This document shows positions 20,907 to 30,711 of a stretch of DNA of 64,000 nucleotides, one piece after another. A program made the position numbers and the translations under genes. Source of the stretch: Puccinia triticina (lineage: Eukaryota > Basidiomycota > Pucciniomycetes > Pucciniales > Pucciniaceae); contig NC_070561.1 of NCBI RefSeq assembly GCF_026914185.1, forward strand, positions 1,054,001 to 1,118,000, given 5' to 3'. Positions within the stretch are counted from its first letter, which is position 1; each line of letters opens with the position of its first letter. The notes under the pieces were generated by a model that was given only the letters and a program-made list of their open reading frames with translations, searched no databases and was not told where the DNA came from.

Positions 20907-22191
20907 TCACTTTTTTTGACTCTCACTCACCCACCATTCGACCTAATTCTCTCCTCCCTTCTTGGTCTCCTTTCCGTCCTTACTCCTTCCCTCTTTCTCT
21001 CATACTCGTGTCATGTGTGTTGGATCATTAATTCATCCGACTCCTTCCACCCTCCCCCCCCCCCCCCCAAAAAAAAAAATGTTGTGTCTTTCTTGCACAT
21101 TTCTTTCTCCTTCTCCGCTAATCCACTTCTTTATTAGGTACATTAAGCTATCATCAGTTATCTTTTTTTTTATCAGTTAAAGACATTGTCCAGTTGTTTC
21201 CTATGTCTGCCATCTCCTGCCCCCAATACTCATGTTCATATCTTTTCAAGTATCGTTGTTTCGAGAAACGTTTTTGGTTTTTGTGTTGTTTTGAGTCGCA
21301 GTTCGTTCGCCCATTGGCGTTCATTCGTCAATTAAATATGTGTTATCCCGGGGACCTTTGATGTGCCATATGATGATGCCAGGGTCATCCGTTTGGTGAT
21401 CGGGGCAAAGTCGTTGACCTGGACGGCTATCCGGCTTAAAGCCTTCTCCCCGCTCTCTTTGCCGTCCGAATGTTTCTCCTTCATGCTGCCTGCAGCTCCC
21501 CGGAGCTCCTACTGCTTGATTGTCGCTTCCAGGTAGCCGTTAAACCCGATTGAGAGCGGGGAGCCAGGAGATGAGATGATCCGATTGATCGAGGGTATTG
21601 CAAGCCAGTCTTGGTGAGATAGCCTGAGGGGAGTGGTGAGCACGACCACCTTGGGATTCAGTGATTGGATCTGCAGTCCATCCTGCACACCCTTCCTTGC
21701 TCACTGGAGACGATCATCACCCTGCAAGGGACTAGCCCAGCTTCTGACTGAAGTGGGCATACAGGTGCTCGTTGGCTCTCCCTGATGTATGCAAGATTGG
21801 TTGGCCGTTGTATCGGATGCTTCTACCGATGTAGCATCACATGCTATCGTCCGGACCCGGTGTAAGCGCGGATAGCACTATCTAGTCGTGCAGCTCAGCT
21901 TGGAGAAGACGGATAGCTTACGCGAAGACAGTTGTAATTTGATTGAATTCATCAGATTGGTGGATGGCAAGAGAGAGGGTTTGTGGCAGTATGTACAGCA
22001 GATCCTGTGTATCAAGTGCGGATGCGGGCACATAAGGCTGGACAGACTCCAATTAAAGTGCATGCCGCTGGAAGAGCGGTCCATGGCCGGGATCAAGGTG
22101 ACCACAGAAGAAGTAGAGGTGAAAAAAAAGGATGGGGGTGATACGAAAAGAAGAGGTCAAAGGGATTACAGATCTGATGGCTATGAACAGG
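20907..22191. other. 3' UTR and intergenic
   Basis: A poly-C then poly-A run lies at about 21055-21079. The rest shows no gene with a recognisable product; the frames at 21878-22199 on both strands are unsupported. Confidence 0.4.
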
Positions 22192-23100
22192 CTACATAGG
22201 CTGAACTCCCTGCCTTCCTCGTTGGGGGGGAGCTGGGATGACAAATCGATCTGCCATTTGTCGCGCATGGCTGACCTGGGCTTTGGTGATGTCTTCAATT
22301 CGAGTCAAGCGGGTTTCTATGTTGCCGAGTCGGGTCTCCATAGTGTCGAGTCGGGTCTCGATAGTGTCGAGTCGGGTATCGACAGTGCCGAGTCGGGTCA
22401 TAACTACTCGGTTGTTAGCACGACATTCATCCCGAAGTGCCAGGATGACATTGTTGTTGGCACGACATTCGTTCTGCAGTGCAAGGGCATCGTGGGTTTG
22501 CGCGCGCGTTGCTTGAATGAGCTCTCTTATCTCGGGGATGAGAACAGCAGCCAAAGGTTCTGATGTGCATGTACAAGTGGGGCTGCATCAGAATTGAGGA
22601 AAAAAGTGCAAGGAAATTCAGATAGCCATCAATATCGAAGGACTTACCGGTCTGTGATGGACAAGAGGCTTGTTTTGACCATTGAATTGGTGGCCTCAGC
22701 GAGTGGAGTTGAATCAACAGGCATCATCGATGGACCTGTTAAATCAAAAGAATTTTAAGCAAGCACATTTGGGTGTTTGATGGGATGTGAGAGCAGGCCT
22801 ACAATAAAAATTGGTGGTTTTGATAAAGCGGTCAGTCGTAGTAGCCACATCGAGCAATGTAGGCGGGTTGCCTATTGCGGGTGGTACATAGGGCGGGTAA
22901 GACCAGATGGGAGGGTATCGGAAGGAAAAGCACCATCTGGATTATGTTGGATGAAACTGGAAGAATTGAGGATTTGGATGGATGAGAAGGAGCAGAAAAT
23001 ATGTATGGTGATATTGTGAGGAGGAAAGAGAATAGGGATTTGAAGCAGATGGGATGAAAGAAATAATTGCAAAGAACACATGTGCTGAGCAGGATTCTGA
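22192..23100 (-). CDS. possible coiled-coil protein, split and uncertain
   Basis: The clearest coding-like piece is 22554-22192, about 120 residues. It consists of heptads of the form TRLDTIE and TRLDTME between a helical leader (PEIRELIQATRAQTHDALALQNECRANN) and a tail ending RQGVQPM. Upstream minus-strand segments look exonic: one with NPDGAFPSDTLPSGLTRP (about 22960) and one with MPVDSTPLAEATNSMVKTSLL (22717-22640). The phase between the second and third pieces does not close with the splice sites I see. Either a junction is missed or the locus is decayed. Proteins with such heptads are common in rust predictions; no function is assigned. Confidence 0.35.
22326..22400. repeat. 21-bp tandem repeat encoding heptads
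   Basis: About four copies of a 21-bp unit beginning GAGTCGGGTCTC lie in tandem. Read on the minus strand, each unit gives one seven-residue coiled-coil heptad. Confidence 0.8.
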
Positions 23101-24001
23101 AATCAACCAGGTCATCTCTGCTGACCGTCCACTAGAACTAGGCCAAAGGCACACGGATTGTGACTTTGGGCAGGCTGACTCTTTGCTTCCTTGTCCCAGT
23201 AACTCGTCTGGATACTCCTCAGACTGTGCCTTCTTCAATCTTTTGGCCGCTAGTAAGCGGGCATATGTATGTGCACTAGTGTCCGCTCAACTACAGTTGA
23301 ACTCGTCCATGATCACTGCTCTATTGCTGACTTGCCCAGAATTTGCAGCCTCAGTGCCGCGTTTCATGCCGGAGGAAACACGTTTGCGGCTCCGTGTTGG
23401 CTCTCTGCGCTGTCTGAAGTGGCTGAGGGCTGACAGTACCACACCCGGCACCGCCTGGCAGTTACCATCGCTGTTTTCAGATAGAACAGGGGTCTCGTCG
23501 CCCGGAAGGGATCGACAAGGTTATAAATCCCTGTATAGCCTTGTCCTCCCGAAACAATCCTTTCCGGACGAGAAGGTTGTGTAATCCGGAAGAAATGCCT
23601 GCCGGGAAACGAGGCTGCACAATAATCACCTCGCTGTCCGGAAGGAATACCTTCCGAACAAGAAGGTAGCCGAGCGGTAGCCTTAAGGGGCCAGTAGATA
23701 TAAATAAAAAATGGGACCCTGGCTAGCTGATAGATGAATGGAATTTGCCAGTATCCTACAGAAGGGAAAGTGAAAATCACACTTCACCTATGAAAAGTAA
23801 AATCAACATGGAAATTATAGGACAGATATGTAGATGAAGGACAATAAAATGTCAAGAGATGGATGACAGGATAATGATGATTGTATCTAAGGATTACAGG
23901 AACGGAGCGCAACAAGACACTGTTGGTATTTTTGGGAGGAGTATCTCAATCAGTACGAACAATCTAAGAAGAAAAAGGGGGTAAAGACAAGAAAAACGGG
24001 A
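23101..24001. other. intergenic with CCGGAAGG motifs
   Basis: No supported gene. Between 23490 and 23680 the motif CCGGAAG and its complement CTTCCGG recur several times in both orientations, suggesting a decayed repeat. Its class is not identified. Confidence 0.4.
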
Positions 24002-25569
24002 TTAAGGTTGTTGTTTATTCTGTTGAATAGCGTTGATTTGGTTAAGTTGAGAGGCTCTTTGGAGGACGAGTTCAGATTCATCAGCCCAGAGCTGGCGTTG
24101 GAATTGGTCATACAATTCTGGATAATCGATCCACCGTTCTTGGATCTCACTGAGCAGGCCAGAAGACGAGCCAAGCTCGCCATCTATGGACATTGCATCC
24201 CGCTCTCCCGTTCCTTTCTCCCCGCCAGGCGGTGCACACTCCGGATTCAGCGGACGACTCCTGTCGTTCGTCAGGCTTGGTCGATGACTCGGATAGTATC
24301 CTAGCGCTTTATCGATCGTCAGAATTAGTCTTGTCATTGATGATTTATCCTGTATGCTCAAAACATCGTCCCTCTTTAGTAAATATTCCTCGGATTTTTC
24401 AGCTAACGAAAGAGAAAAAAAAAAAAAACTTCCTGCTTACTTCTACACATAAACTTTCAAACCCAACCAGATTAAAATCTTCAATCAATTCAATGATCGC
24501 CTTGTTAAGGTTAGTGAATTTAGGCGAGATTTGGTTCTCGAGCATCGGTAAGAGATACGAAAGATCTTGCACGTCGGTGTAAAATTCTAACTTGAGTTCT
24601 AGGGCAAAAAATCATTTCACGTTTGGTTTTTATATAATTTGCCAGCAATAAAAAGTGGCCGGAAATGTATAGATAAGGAACACGTATTCCGAATAAGATG
24701 AACTGACTGAAATCTTCGTTAAAGTGTTTCAACAAATCGATTTTAGTCAGGACGTTGACTTGAGGAAGGCCGAGATGCAACATCGTCTTAAGGTTCAAGA
24801 GTACGATAGAGATGTATTTGATGGGATCTACAATATGAGTCGAATCGGTTAATTGGACGACGGCTAACTAAAAAAGGGACTCGTCAATCATTTATCCCGA
24901 CCCAATCGTGTCATCATCACGGGCAGTGGAAAGATCTAATCGCGGGGCAATCAATCATGGTACATTGAAGAAGAGAGTGCGTTTGGGGGGACTTACTCTC
25001 CAATCTAGCTTCTCTAGTTTATGGAGCACGTTTTTTAAGCTCTCGTGGTCTGTTGAAATCTCGACCTGACCGGGTAAGTCGAGAACGATGTAATCGATTT
25101 CCTCTGCAGGAGTGGCTGATGGTGATGATGGACCTGGAGCAGCAGATGAGTATGAGGTTGATGAGGGCGAGGTGAGTGCGGCAAGTTTTTCTGAGAACCA
25201 ATCGAAGTTCTTCTCCAGGAATTCGAGACAGAAGAGGATCGAGCCGTTCGGGCCCAGCCGGTGGAACTCCATCACTTCTTCCAGTCGGATCAGTTCCCGG
25301 ATGTCGATTGCTGCCTCATACGATAGCTGGTCGGCTGCCGGGTCAAGATTGACCACCAGGATCGGCCGAGAAATCGCCTTAAAATACTTTAAAAAACACA
25401 AACACCCACAAATCTGCGGTTAGTATCCAAAGTTTTGGTTGCATGGTCGTGGTTGGTGGATAGGAGGGGAGAGGGCCTGAACAATTGACATACACACCTG
25501 CTGCAATCCCCAACAATACGTCGTCTTGCCTGAGCCAGGTGGGCCAACAACAGCCTGACCAAAGCCCAT
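24002..25569 (-). CDS. GPN3: GPN-loop GTPase 3
   Basis: Five exons give 375 residues: 25569-25498, 25386-24997, 24867-24708, 24598-24441, 24349-24002. The P-loop is VVGPPGSGKTTYC near the N terminus. NLDPAADQLSYEAAIDIREL follows, then the defining Gly-Pro-Asn in RLGPNGSILFC, DLPGQVEI as the G3 motif, LPQVNVLTKIDLL as the G4 motif, and DFNLVGFESLCVEDKSSM. GPN3 pairs with GPN2/GPN1-type GTPases in cytosolic assembly and nuclear import of RNA polymerase II. It is longer than the roughly 280 residues usual for the family. The extra length comes from a Ser/Pro/Ala-rich insert before the G3 motif and a C-terminal tail rich in Gln. The first exon carries only the P-loop. The third intron uses a GTCAGT donor. 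Confidence 0.95.
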
Positions 25570-26057
25570 GATTCCGAGACTCGAGAATCGACCTTTGTTT
25601 TATCGAAATGCCCTAGCTTCAACCCTTAAAGCAGATGTCCCTAAGGCTGTAACCCGAGCCCATGCCCCGAGGCTATGCCCCGGGGTCCAAGGCTCGGTAT
25701 GGCGCTCTGACATGCCCCGAACCCCGGGGCATGGCATTTTGATGGGTAGCTCAGGACAGGTATTTGTGCAATTTTTTGACTTCAAGTGTTCATGCAGGAA
25801 TGACCATGTGTCATTCGCATGTTGTGTTGGTAACTTAGCAGGGATAAAATCAAGGTTGGTTGCCTAAAAATCAGTGGAGAAGGCGAAAAACACACTTGTC
25901 CATCCAAGATGGCCGGTGAACTTGCCTAAACAAGGAAGGGGGAGGCTTTGCCGGCCTTCAGATTCTTTTTTTGGGTGGTTGGAGGGTTCCTCCAAGGGCT
26001 CTGGATTGCCGGGCCAGGCCAGGCCCAACCCGTCATGGAGAAAAAGTCATGCCCTGG
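25570..26057. other. intergenic with GC-rich palindromic block
   Basis: At about 25660-25740 the motif ATGCCCCGGGGT and its inverse ACCCCGGGGCAT occur with further CCCCGA blocks between them. This resembles the GC-rich ends of the hAT elements in this window, so it may be a decayed hAT end. No gene is supported. Confidence 0.35.
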
Positions 26058-26499
26058 CACTATGAAAAAAACTCAAGAAACTGCTGCCAGTTGACATGCG
26101 GCATACTTGAGTCAATACTCAATTAGAACCAGGTTCATACAAATGAATCCCAGGCTAGAACAGCCTGGAATATTTGGGATTTGCTGAACATCATTCTAGT
26201 GCAGTGGCGCACTAGACAAGACTGAGCTCTGAGGCAATTGCTCAGCTGGGATCCATGGTCTCTGAGGCAAATGCTCAGGAGATCCATGATATGGTTTGCC
26301 AAACTGGGCTTGTCAGGCAGTATCAGCCCCTCCTGCCTGGTCAACAAGACCACACCCTTGTTGACCGGGTGGAATGCCTCCCGTCACCAATGGGAAACCA
26401 TGTAGACAACAACATACAACAGATGGCTGGGGGCAGTACCTCCAGGCCAACATTGAACAACATCCACCTGTCAACCAGGAGGAATCCTTCCTGGTTGAC

Positions 26500-27690
26500 A
26501 TCACCATCCAGCCATCAAGTGGTTACGTACACAACCCTCTCAATACCCGGCACACACAGTCCGGTCACCCAGTGGATCTCAATCCACTGGATGACCGGAC
26601 TGTGTGTGCCGGTCATCAAGTGGGTTGTGCACCTCTCAATGACTGGCTTGTGCCAGTCATCAAGTGGGTCTCAGTCCACTTGATGACTGGCACAAGCCAG
26701 TCATCAAGTGGGTCTCAGTCCACTTGATGACCGGCACAAGCCAGTCATTGAGAGGTACACAACCCACTTGATGACTGGCACACACAGTCCAGTCATCCAG
26801 TGGGTACACACCCCTCTTGATTCCGGCACACACCAGTCATCCAGAGGGTAAACAACCCACTCAATGACCGGCACATGCCAGTCATTGAGTGGACTGAGAC
26901 CCAATGACTGGCACAAGCCAGTCATTGAGTGGGTCTCAATCCACTCAATGACCGGCACACAACACACCAGTCATCAAGTGGACTGAGACCCGATGACTGG
27001 CACAAGACAGTCATTGAGTGGGTCTCAATCCACTCAATAACCAGCACACACCGTTTATCGAGTGGGTACACAACCCTCTCAATGCCGGCACACACCGGCC
27101 ATTGAGAGGGTAAACAACCCACTCAATGACCGGCACACGCCAGTCATTGAGTGGACTGAGACCCACTCGATGACTGGCACAGTCCGGTCATCAAGAGGGT
27201 ACACAACCCCTTGCTGACCGGCAGAATCATTGAGTGGGCTGTGTACCCTCTTGATGACTGGTGTGCGCCGGCTTTGAGTGGGTTGTGTACCTCTCAATGA
27301 ATGGTGTGAGCCGGTCATCAAAGGGTTGTGTACCCTCTTGATGACCGGACTGTGCCAGTCATTGAGTGGGTCTCAGTCCACTCGATGACTGGCATGTGCC
27401 GGTCATTGAGTGAGTTGTTTACCCTCTCAATGGCCGGTGTGTGCCGGCATCAAGAGGGTTGTGTACCCACTCGATAACCGGTGTGTGCGGGTCATTGAGT
27501 GGGTTGTGTACCCACTCAATGACCGGACTGTGCTGGTCGTCTAGTGGATTGAGACCCACTCAATGACTGGCATGCGCCGGTCATCAAGGGCTTGTGTACC
27601 CTCTTGATAACCGGTGTGTGCTGGTCATTGAGTGGGTTGTGTACCCTCTCAATGACCAGCACTGTGACCCATTCGATGACAGGACTTGAC
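26500..27690. repeat. alternately inverted satellite array
   Basis: About 1.2 kb is built from a roughly 27-bp arm resembling CACTCAATGACCGGCACA, repeated dozens of times in alternating orientation. Two types of symmetry centre result: one at GGC-ACA-GCC and one at GTGGGT-ACACA-ACCCAC or a CTCAGT variant. Adjacent arms can pair almost perfectly, so the array is a string of potential hairpins. Long open frames across it (for example 26704-26967 minus) are repeat by-products. Confidence 0.9.
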
Positions 27691-27705
27691 TGGGGGGGTT
27701 GCTCT

Positions 27706-27920
27706 TGTTTAGTTGTCTGTTAGTCTGCTACCATGATGTATCACCACAGTATGGAGGGCTGTCGGATCAACCCATGAGCACTACCAACCAACCACCCAGC
27801 TGGCAGCCACAAGCGTCTGTAGCCTAGCTGGTAAAGGCAGCACTCTAGTATGTGTCTCAGCATAGCTGAGGTTGTGAGTTTGACTCTCACCAGACACATC
27901 TTCATTTTACAGTCTCTACA
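27706..27920 (+). repeat. 5' LTR of the TRIM
   Basis: 215 bp, starting TGTTTAG and ending CTCTACA. It contains the tRNA-like block at 27813-27898 followed by a TTTT run. Confidence 0.88.
27813..27898 (+). other. tRNA-like sequence in TRIM LTR
   Basis: A-box TAGCCTAGCTGG at 27820-27831 and B-box region AGTTTGACTCT at 27877-27887. A perfect 5-bp T-stem (GTGAG/CTCAC), a 3-bp D-stem (GCC/GGC), a near-complete acceptor stem (GCGTCTG/CAGACAC) and a stem-loop CTCAGC-ATA-GCTGAG resemble a class II long variable arm. The anticodon arm is poorly paired, so this is probably not a working tRNA. TTTT about nine bases later could end a Pol III transcript. Confidence 0.7.
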
Positions 27921-27932
27921 GGTTATGAGCCC
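27921..27932 (+). other. primer-binding site, initiator tRNA-Met anticodon arm type
   Basis: GGTTATGAGCCC begins immediately after the 5' LTR. Its complement GGGCTCATAACC is the anticodon loop and stem of initiator tRNA-Met (anticodon CAU), the site used by half-tRNA-primed Copia elements such as Drosophila copia and yeast Ty5. Confidence 0.75.
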
Positions 27933-28131
27933 AGAGCTACCTGAGCGCTACTTGCTTAAAATAGAGACTTGATGAATTTGTGAATGCTTACTTGTAAGAC
28001 CACAAAAACCCCTAAAAGCCTACATCTAGATCACAGGTTCAATCCCTACGCTGATCATATCTCCTGGGTCTCATTCCCACTCTCTTTTGGGGTCAATCCC
28101 CACTTCCCATCATGTAGCAAGGGGGGGGGGG

Positions 28132-28346
28132 TGTTGAGTTGTCTGTTAGTCTGCTACCATAATGTATCACCACAGTATGGAGGGCTGTTGGATCAACCCA
28201 TGAGCACTACCAACCAACCACCGAGCTGGCAGCCACAAGCGTCTGTAGCCTAGTTGGTAAAGGCAGCACTCTAGTATGTGTCTCAGCATAGCTGAGGTCG
28301 TGAGTTCAACTCTCACCAGACACATCTTCACTTTACAGTCTCTACA
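28132..28346 (+). repeat. 3' LTR of the TRIM
   Basis: 215 bp, starting TGTTGAG. It is about 96 per cent identical to 27706-27920. Its B-box region (GTTCAACTC) fits the consensus better than the 5' copy, but the T run after the tRNA-like block is interrupted (CTTTA). Confidence 0.88.
28239..28324 (+). other. tRNA-like sequence in second TRIM LTR
   Basis: Same layout as 27813-27898. The B-box is GTTCAACTC and the A-box TAGCCTAGTTGG, both fitting Pol III consensus. The long variable-arm hairpin is unchanged. Confidence 0.7.
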
Positions 28347-28654
28347 GCTCCCGGTCAACGCGCTTCACACTTTTACCCAAGTGGATGGCCTCTCTGCTGG
28401 GAGGGAGGCATCCATGAGGTCGCACCATGGACTTGTGCAGTCCATTGTCAAGGCTGAGTGTCTGAGGACACCTGGAGGCACAGTGCTCAAAATTGAGCAC
28501 TGAGCAGCTGTTTCTTGTGGCTTGGCACCTGGCCATGCTGAGCTAGGCTGGAAGCAAGCTGGAAGTACCCTGGAAGAACCCAGGTACTGATCAAAGTACT
28601 AGCATGGTAACTGCATGTCAACTGACAACAGTTTCTCAAGTTTTTTTCATAGTG

Positions 28655-28889
28655 TGGGGATTGGTGCATACCTTGGAGCATACGGGGTTCAGGGTGCAGG
28701 CTGAGCACTCATGCAACCCAAACCCTGGGTCACAGCCTTAGATGTCCCCTGTAGGGTATCCGGGAAGCGAGGTAGGATGCCTGGTAAAAGCCCGCGGATC
28801 AAGCCATATATTGTTGATCCAAGAGTCCCAGAGATGCGGATATGAACAGATATCTGCATGTTTGCGGAGATTGCTGGTTTCCCATTTGT
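28655..28889. other. spacer between CACTA and MITE
   Basis: No gene or repeat recognised. Confidence 0.4.
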
Positions 28890-28897
28890 GGTAGGAG

Positions 28898-29305
28898 CAA
28901 CACTGGGTTGATACAATTTGATACAATATTGGGCCAAATTTTGTATTGAATTGATCCCTGTTACCTAATTGGACCGTTACCGTTAGCAGTAACAAGTTTT
29001 TTTGCGCACTGCACGTATCGAAATGTTATCTGTGTTACCATACCGTTACTGTTATGGTAACACAGATAAAGTGGTAACGGCAGTATTAGAGCAAAGAAAC
29101 GGCTAAAAGAGCCAAAAAATCTTGATACCGCGGCAATATTGACTTCATATCAGTGGCAATATTGTGACGGCTTGAAAAAAAAATCCAAAATTCAAACTGA
29201 ATATTGGTAATGGGCTGCCGTTACTGGTAACGGTAACAATAACGCACCAAAAATTGATACAATATCAATACATTACCGTTACTGGTATCTTATTGAACCG
29301 GTGTT
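28898..29305. repeat. hAT-type MITE with internal palindrome
   Basis: The 408-bp element starts CAACACTGGG and ends ACCGGTGTT. It is flanked by a perfect 8-bp duplication GGTAGGAG (28890-28897 and 29306-29313), the length typical of hAT. It is non-coding, AT-rich, and full of GTTACC/GGTAAC motifs in both orientations. A perfect 17-bp-arm hairpin, TTATCTGTGTTACCATA with its inverse, lies at 29026-29069. Confidence 0.75.
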
Positions 29306-29313
29306 GGTAGGAG

Positions 29314-30702
29314 GATTGGTACCAAGTAAGTCTGTCCTGTGTCCACAACAGATAGTGATTACTCCCTGTTTCCATTGTATTTGGTTATTGCTGATGCATC
29401 CATTAAGAAGGGTTTTCCTACAATTAGCTGAACTCTCCCTTTGGCAACCCAGAATAGAGATGGCCATTGTGGTGGACAGATTGGTACACGCGTGGGGATC
29501 AAGAGTTTTTTGCGCGTTGCGCGCGCCAGAGGACATCAAGATTCAAGACATCAATACTCAAGACTTCAGCCCTCAAGGCTCTCTCAAGTTTCAATGGCGC
29601 GGCGTGGCGCGCATCCTCAAGACGTTTCAGGCCTTCTCCCTTCCCACTTTTTTTTTCCCTTCTTTCTCCTTGTTTCTTTTGTTGATGGTTTTGTTTTCCT
29701 GTTAATTTTCTTTTCATTCAACTTTTGTTATTTTTCTTTTTTTTTTAGTTTGCGCGCGTTGTGGAACTCCGTCCGTGCCAGGCGGCGGCAGTTGTTGGAG
29801 GGGAAAAGGTTTGGGGAAATGCCCTCCGGGAATGGTCGCAGAAAGAGAGGGGGATCTGAGAGCGATGAGGTATGGGGTGTTTGATTTACGACGGCGTTGA
29901 GCGCGCGTCGGCGGGGTAGTTTGTTGAAAGAAAGGGAAGAGGACTGGGATGGACGAGGAAGATCGTCGAGGAGCGCCGGAAGGCGGGATCAGAGAGGGGA
30001 GGGATTGTCAAAGCTACGCCACGTGCGTGATAAGAGTCCCGCAAGTCGGCGGGATGGATAAAGCTCAGAGAATCCTCAAGATCGCAATGAATAGCCAAGA
30101 TCAATAAAATTCCAATGGAAAATATGGTTCAGAGTGTCTCCCTTGCCGTCCCATCGTCCAAGTTCGAACAGAACTTAGACTCCGGGCGCAGCACACAGCG
30201 GGACCTTCATCATACACCCACGCGCGCAACAAACTCAACAGAAAGAAGGAACAAACAAAAAAAAGAACAAAACCAAAACAAAACCAAAAAACTCAGACAA
30301 AACCAACCCACCACACAACCAAACCTTCCAAACACGCGCAGATAAGAAACAAAATCAACAGACAAATGTAGAAAGAAAAGCAACAAGGAAGAGACAGGGA
30401 AGAGACCAAAGAAAAACTGCCGCACTACATAGAGGAAAAGAACCTCTGCGCGCCAAGCCGCGCGCCATCGCCAATTTGATCCTGACACCGCGTGTACCAG
30501 ATAGCGCACCACATCTCCTCCCCAAATGCAGTCTGTCCCTAGACTGCTCCGCGCCTGCCGTCGAAATTGAGAGAAAAACCCGCGCCTAAAGATCCAGAAG
30601 AAAGCCAGGAAAGAGGAAAGACCAAGGACCACCGCGGTGCTCACAAATGTGGCATAGAGTAGGGTTTGAAAAGCAGTAGTAGCTACCCGGAGATGCATAC
30701 AT
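29314..30702 (-). repeat. likely gypsy LTR region (G1 mosaic)
   Basis: This lies directly downstream of the integrase fragment on the minus strand. The probable LTR start is TGTATGCATCTCC at about 30702, and the same motif recurs at about 36285 and 36625. A block around 30145-30185 (CCGTCCCATC, CCAAGTTCGAAC) recurs inverted at about 32280-32330. The left end could not be placed. No gene is supported; the frames at 29301-29884 and 30115-30698 are by-products of simple sequence. Confidence 0.45.
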
Positions 30703-30711
30703 TGGGAGGAC

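Larger units (their letters stand above)
27706..28346 (+). mobile_element. TRIM: miniature LTR retroelement with tRNA-like LTRs
   Basis: Two 215-bp direct repeats (27706-27920 and 28132-28346, nine differences) begin TG and end CTACA. They flank a 211-bp non-coding interior. The interior starts with GGTTATGAGCCC, a primer site of the initiator-Met anticodon-arm type, and ends in a purine tract AGCAAGG followed by a run of G. Flanks are GCTCT and GCTCC, a one-mismatch 5-bp duplication. No protein is encoded. It lies inside the CACTA element. A solo copy at 59610 with a perfect duplication confirms the LTR ends. Confidence 0.88.
26058..28654. mobile_element. non-autonomous CACTA (EnSpm/CMC) element
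   Basis: The ends are inverted repeats of about 42 bp that begin CACTATGAAAAAAACT at the left and end with its complement in CATAGTG at the right. About five transitions separate the arms. A 3-bp target duplication TGG flanks them at 26055-26057 and 28655-28657. Termini starting CACTA and 3-bp duplications are diagnostic of this superfamily. No transposase frame is present, so mobility would depend on a helper. The interior is mostly a palindromic satellite plus a later TRIM insertion; without the TRIM the element is about 1.95 kb. Confidence 0.85.

Noticed and set aside
26255..27321. Several overlapping open frames of 60-140 codons on both strands
   Set aside because: They are translations of the satellite array; the open state follows from the repeat period, and peptides are just repeated units.
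27813..27898. A genuine tRNA-Leu or tRNA-Ser gene
   Set aside because: The anticodon arm does not pair properly, the acceptor has a mismatch, and the sequence is an integral part of an LTR present in three copies.
26058..28654. Helitron or large palindrome without transposon ends
   Set aside because: CACTA termini, inverted repeats and TGG duplications explain the boundaries better.
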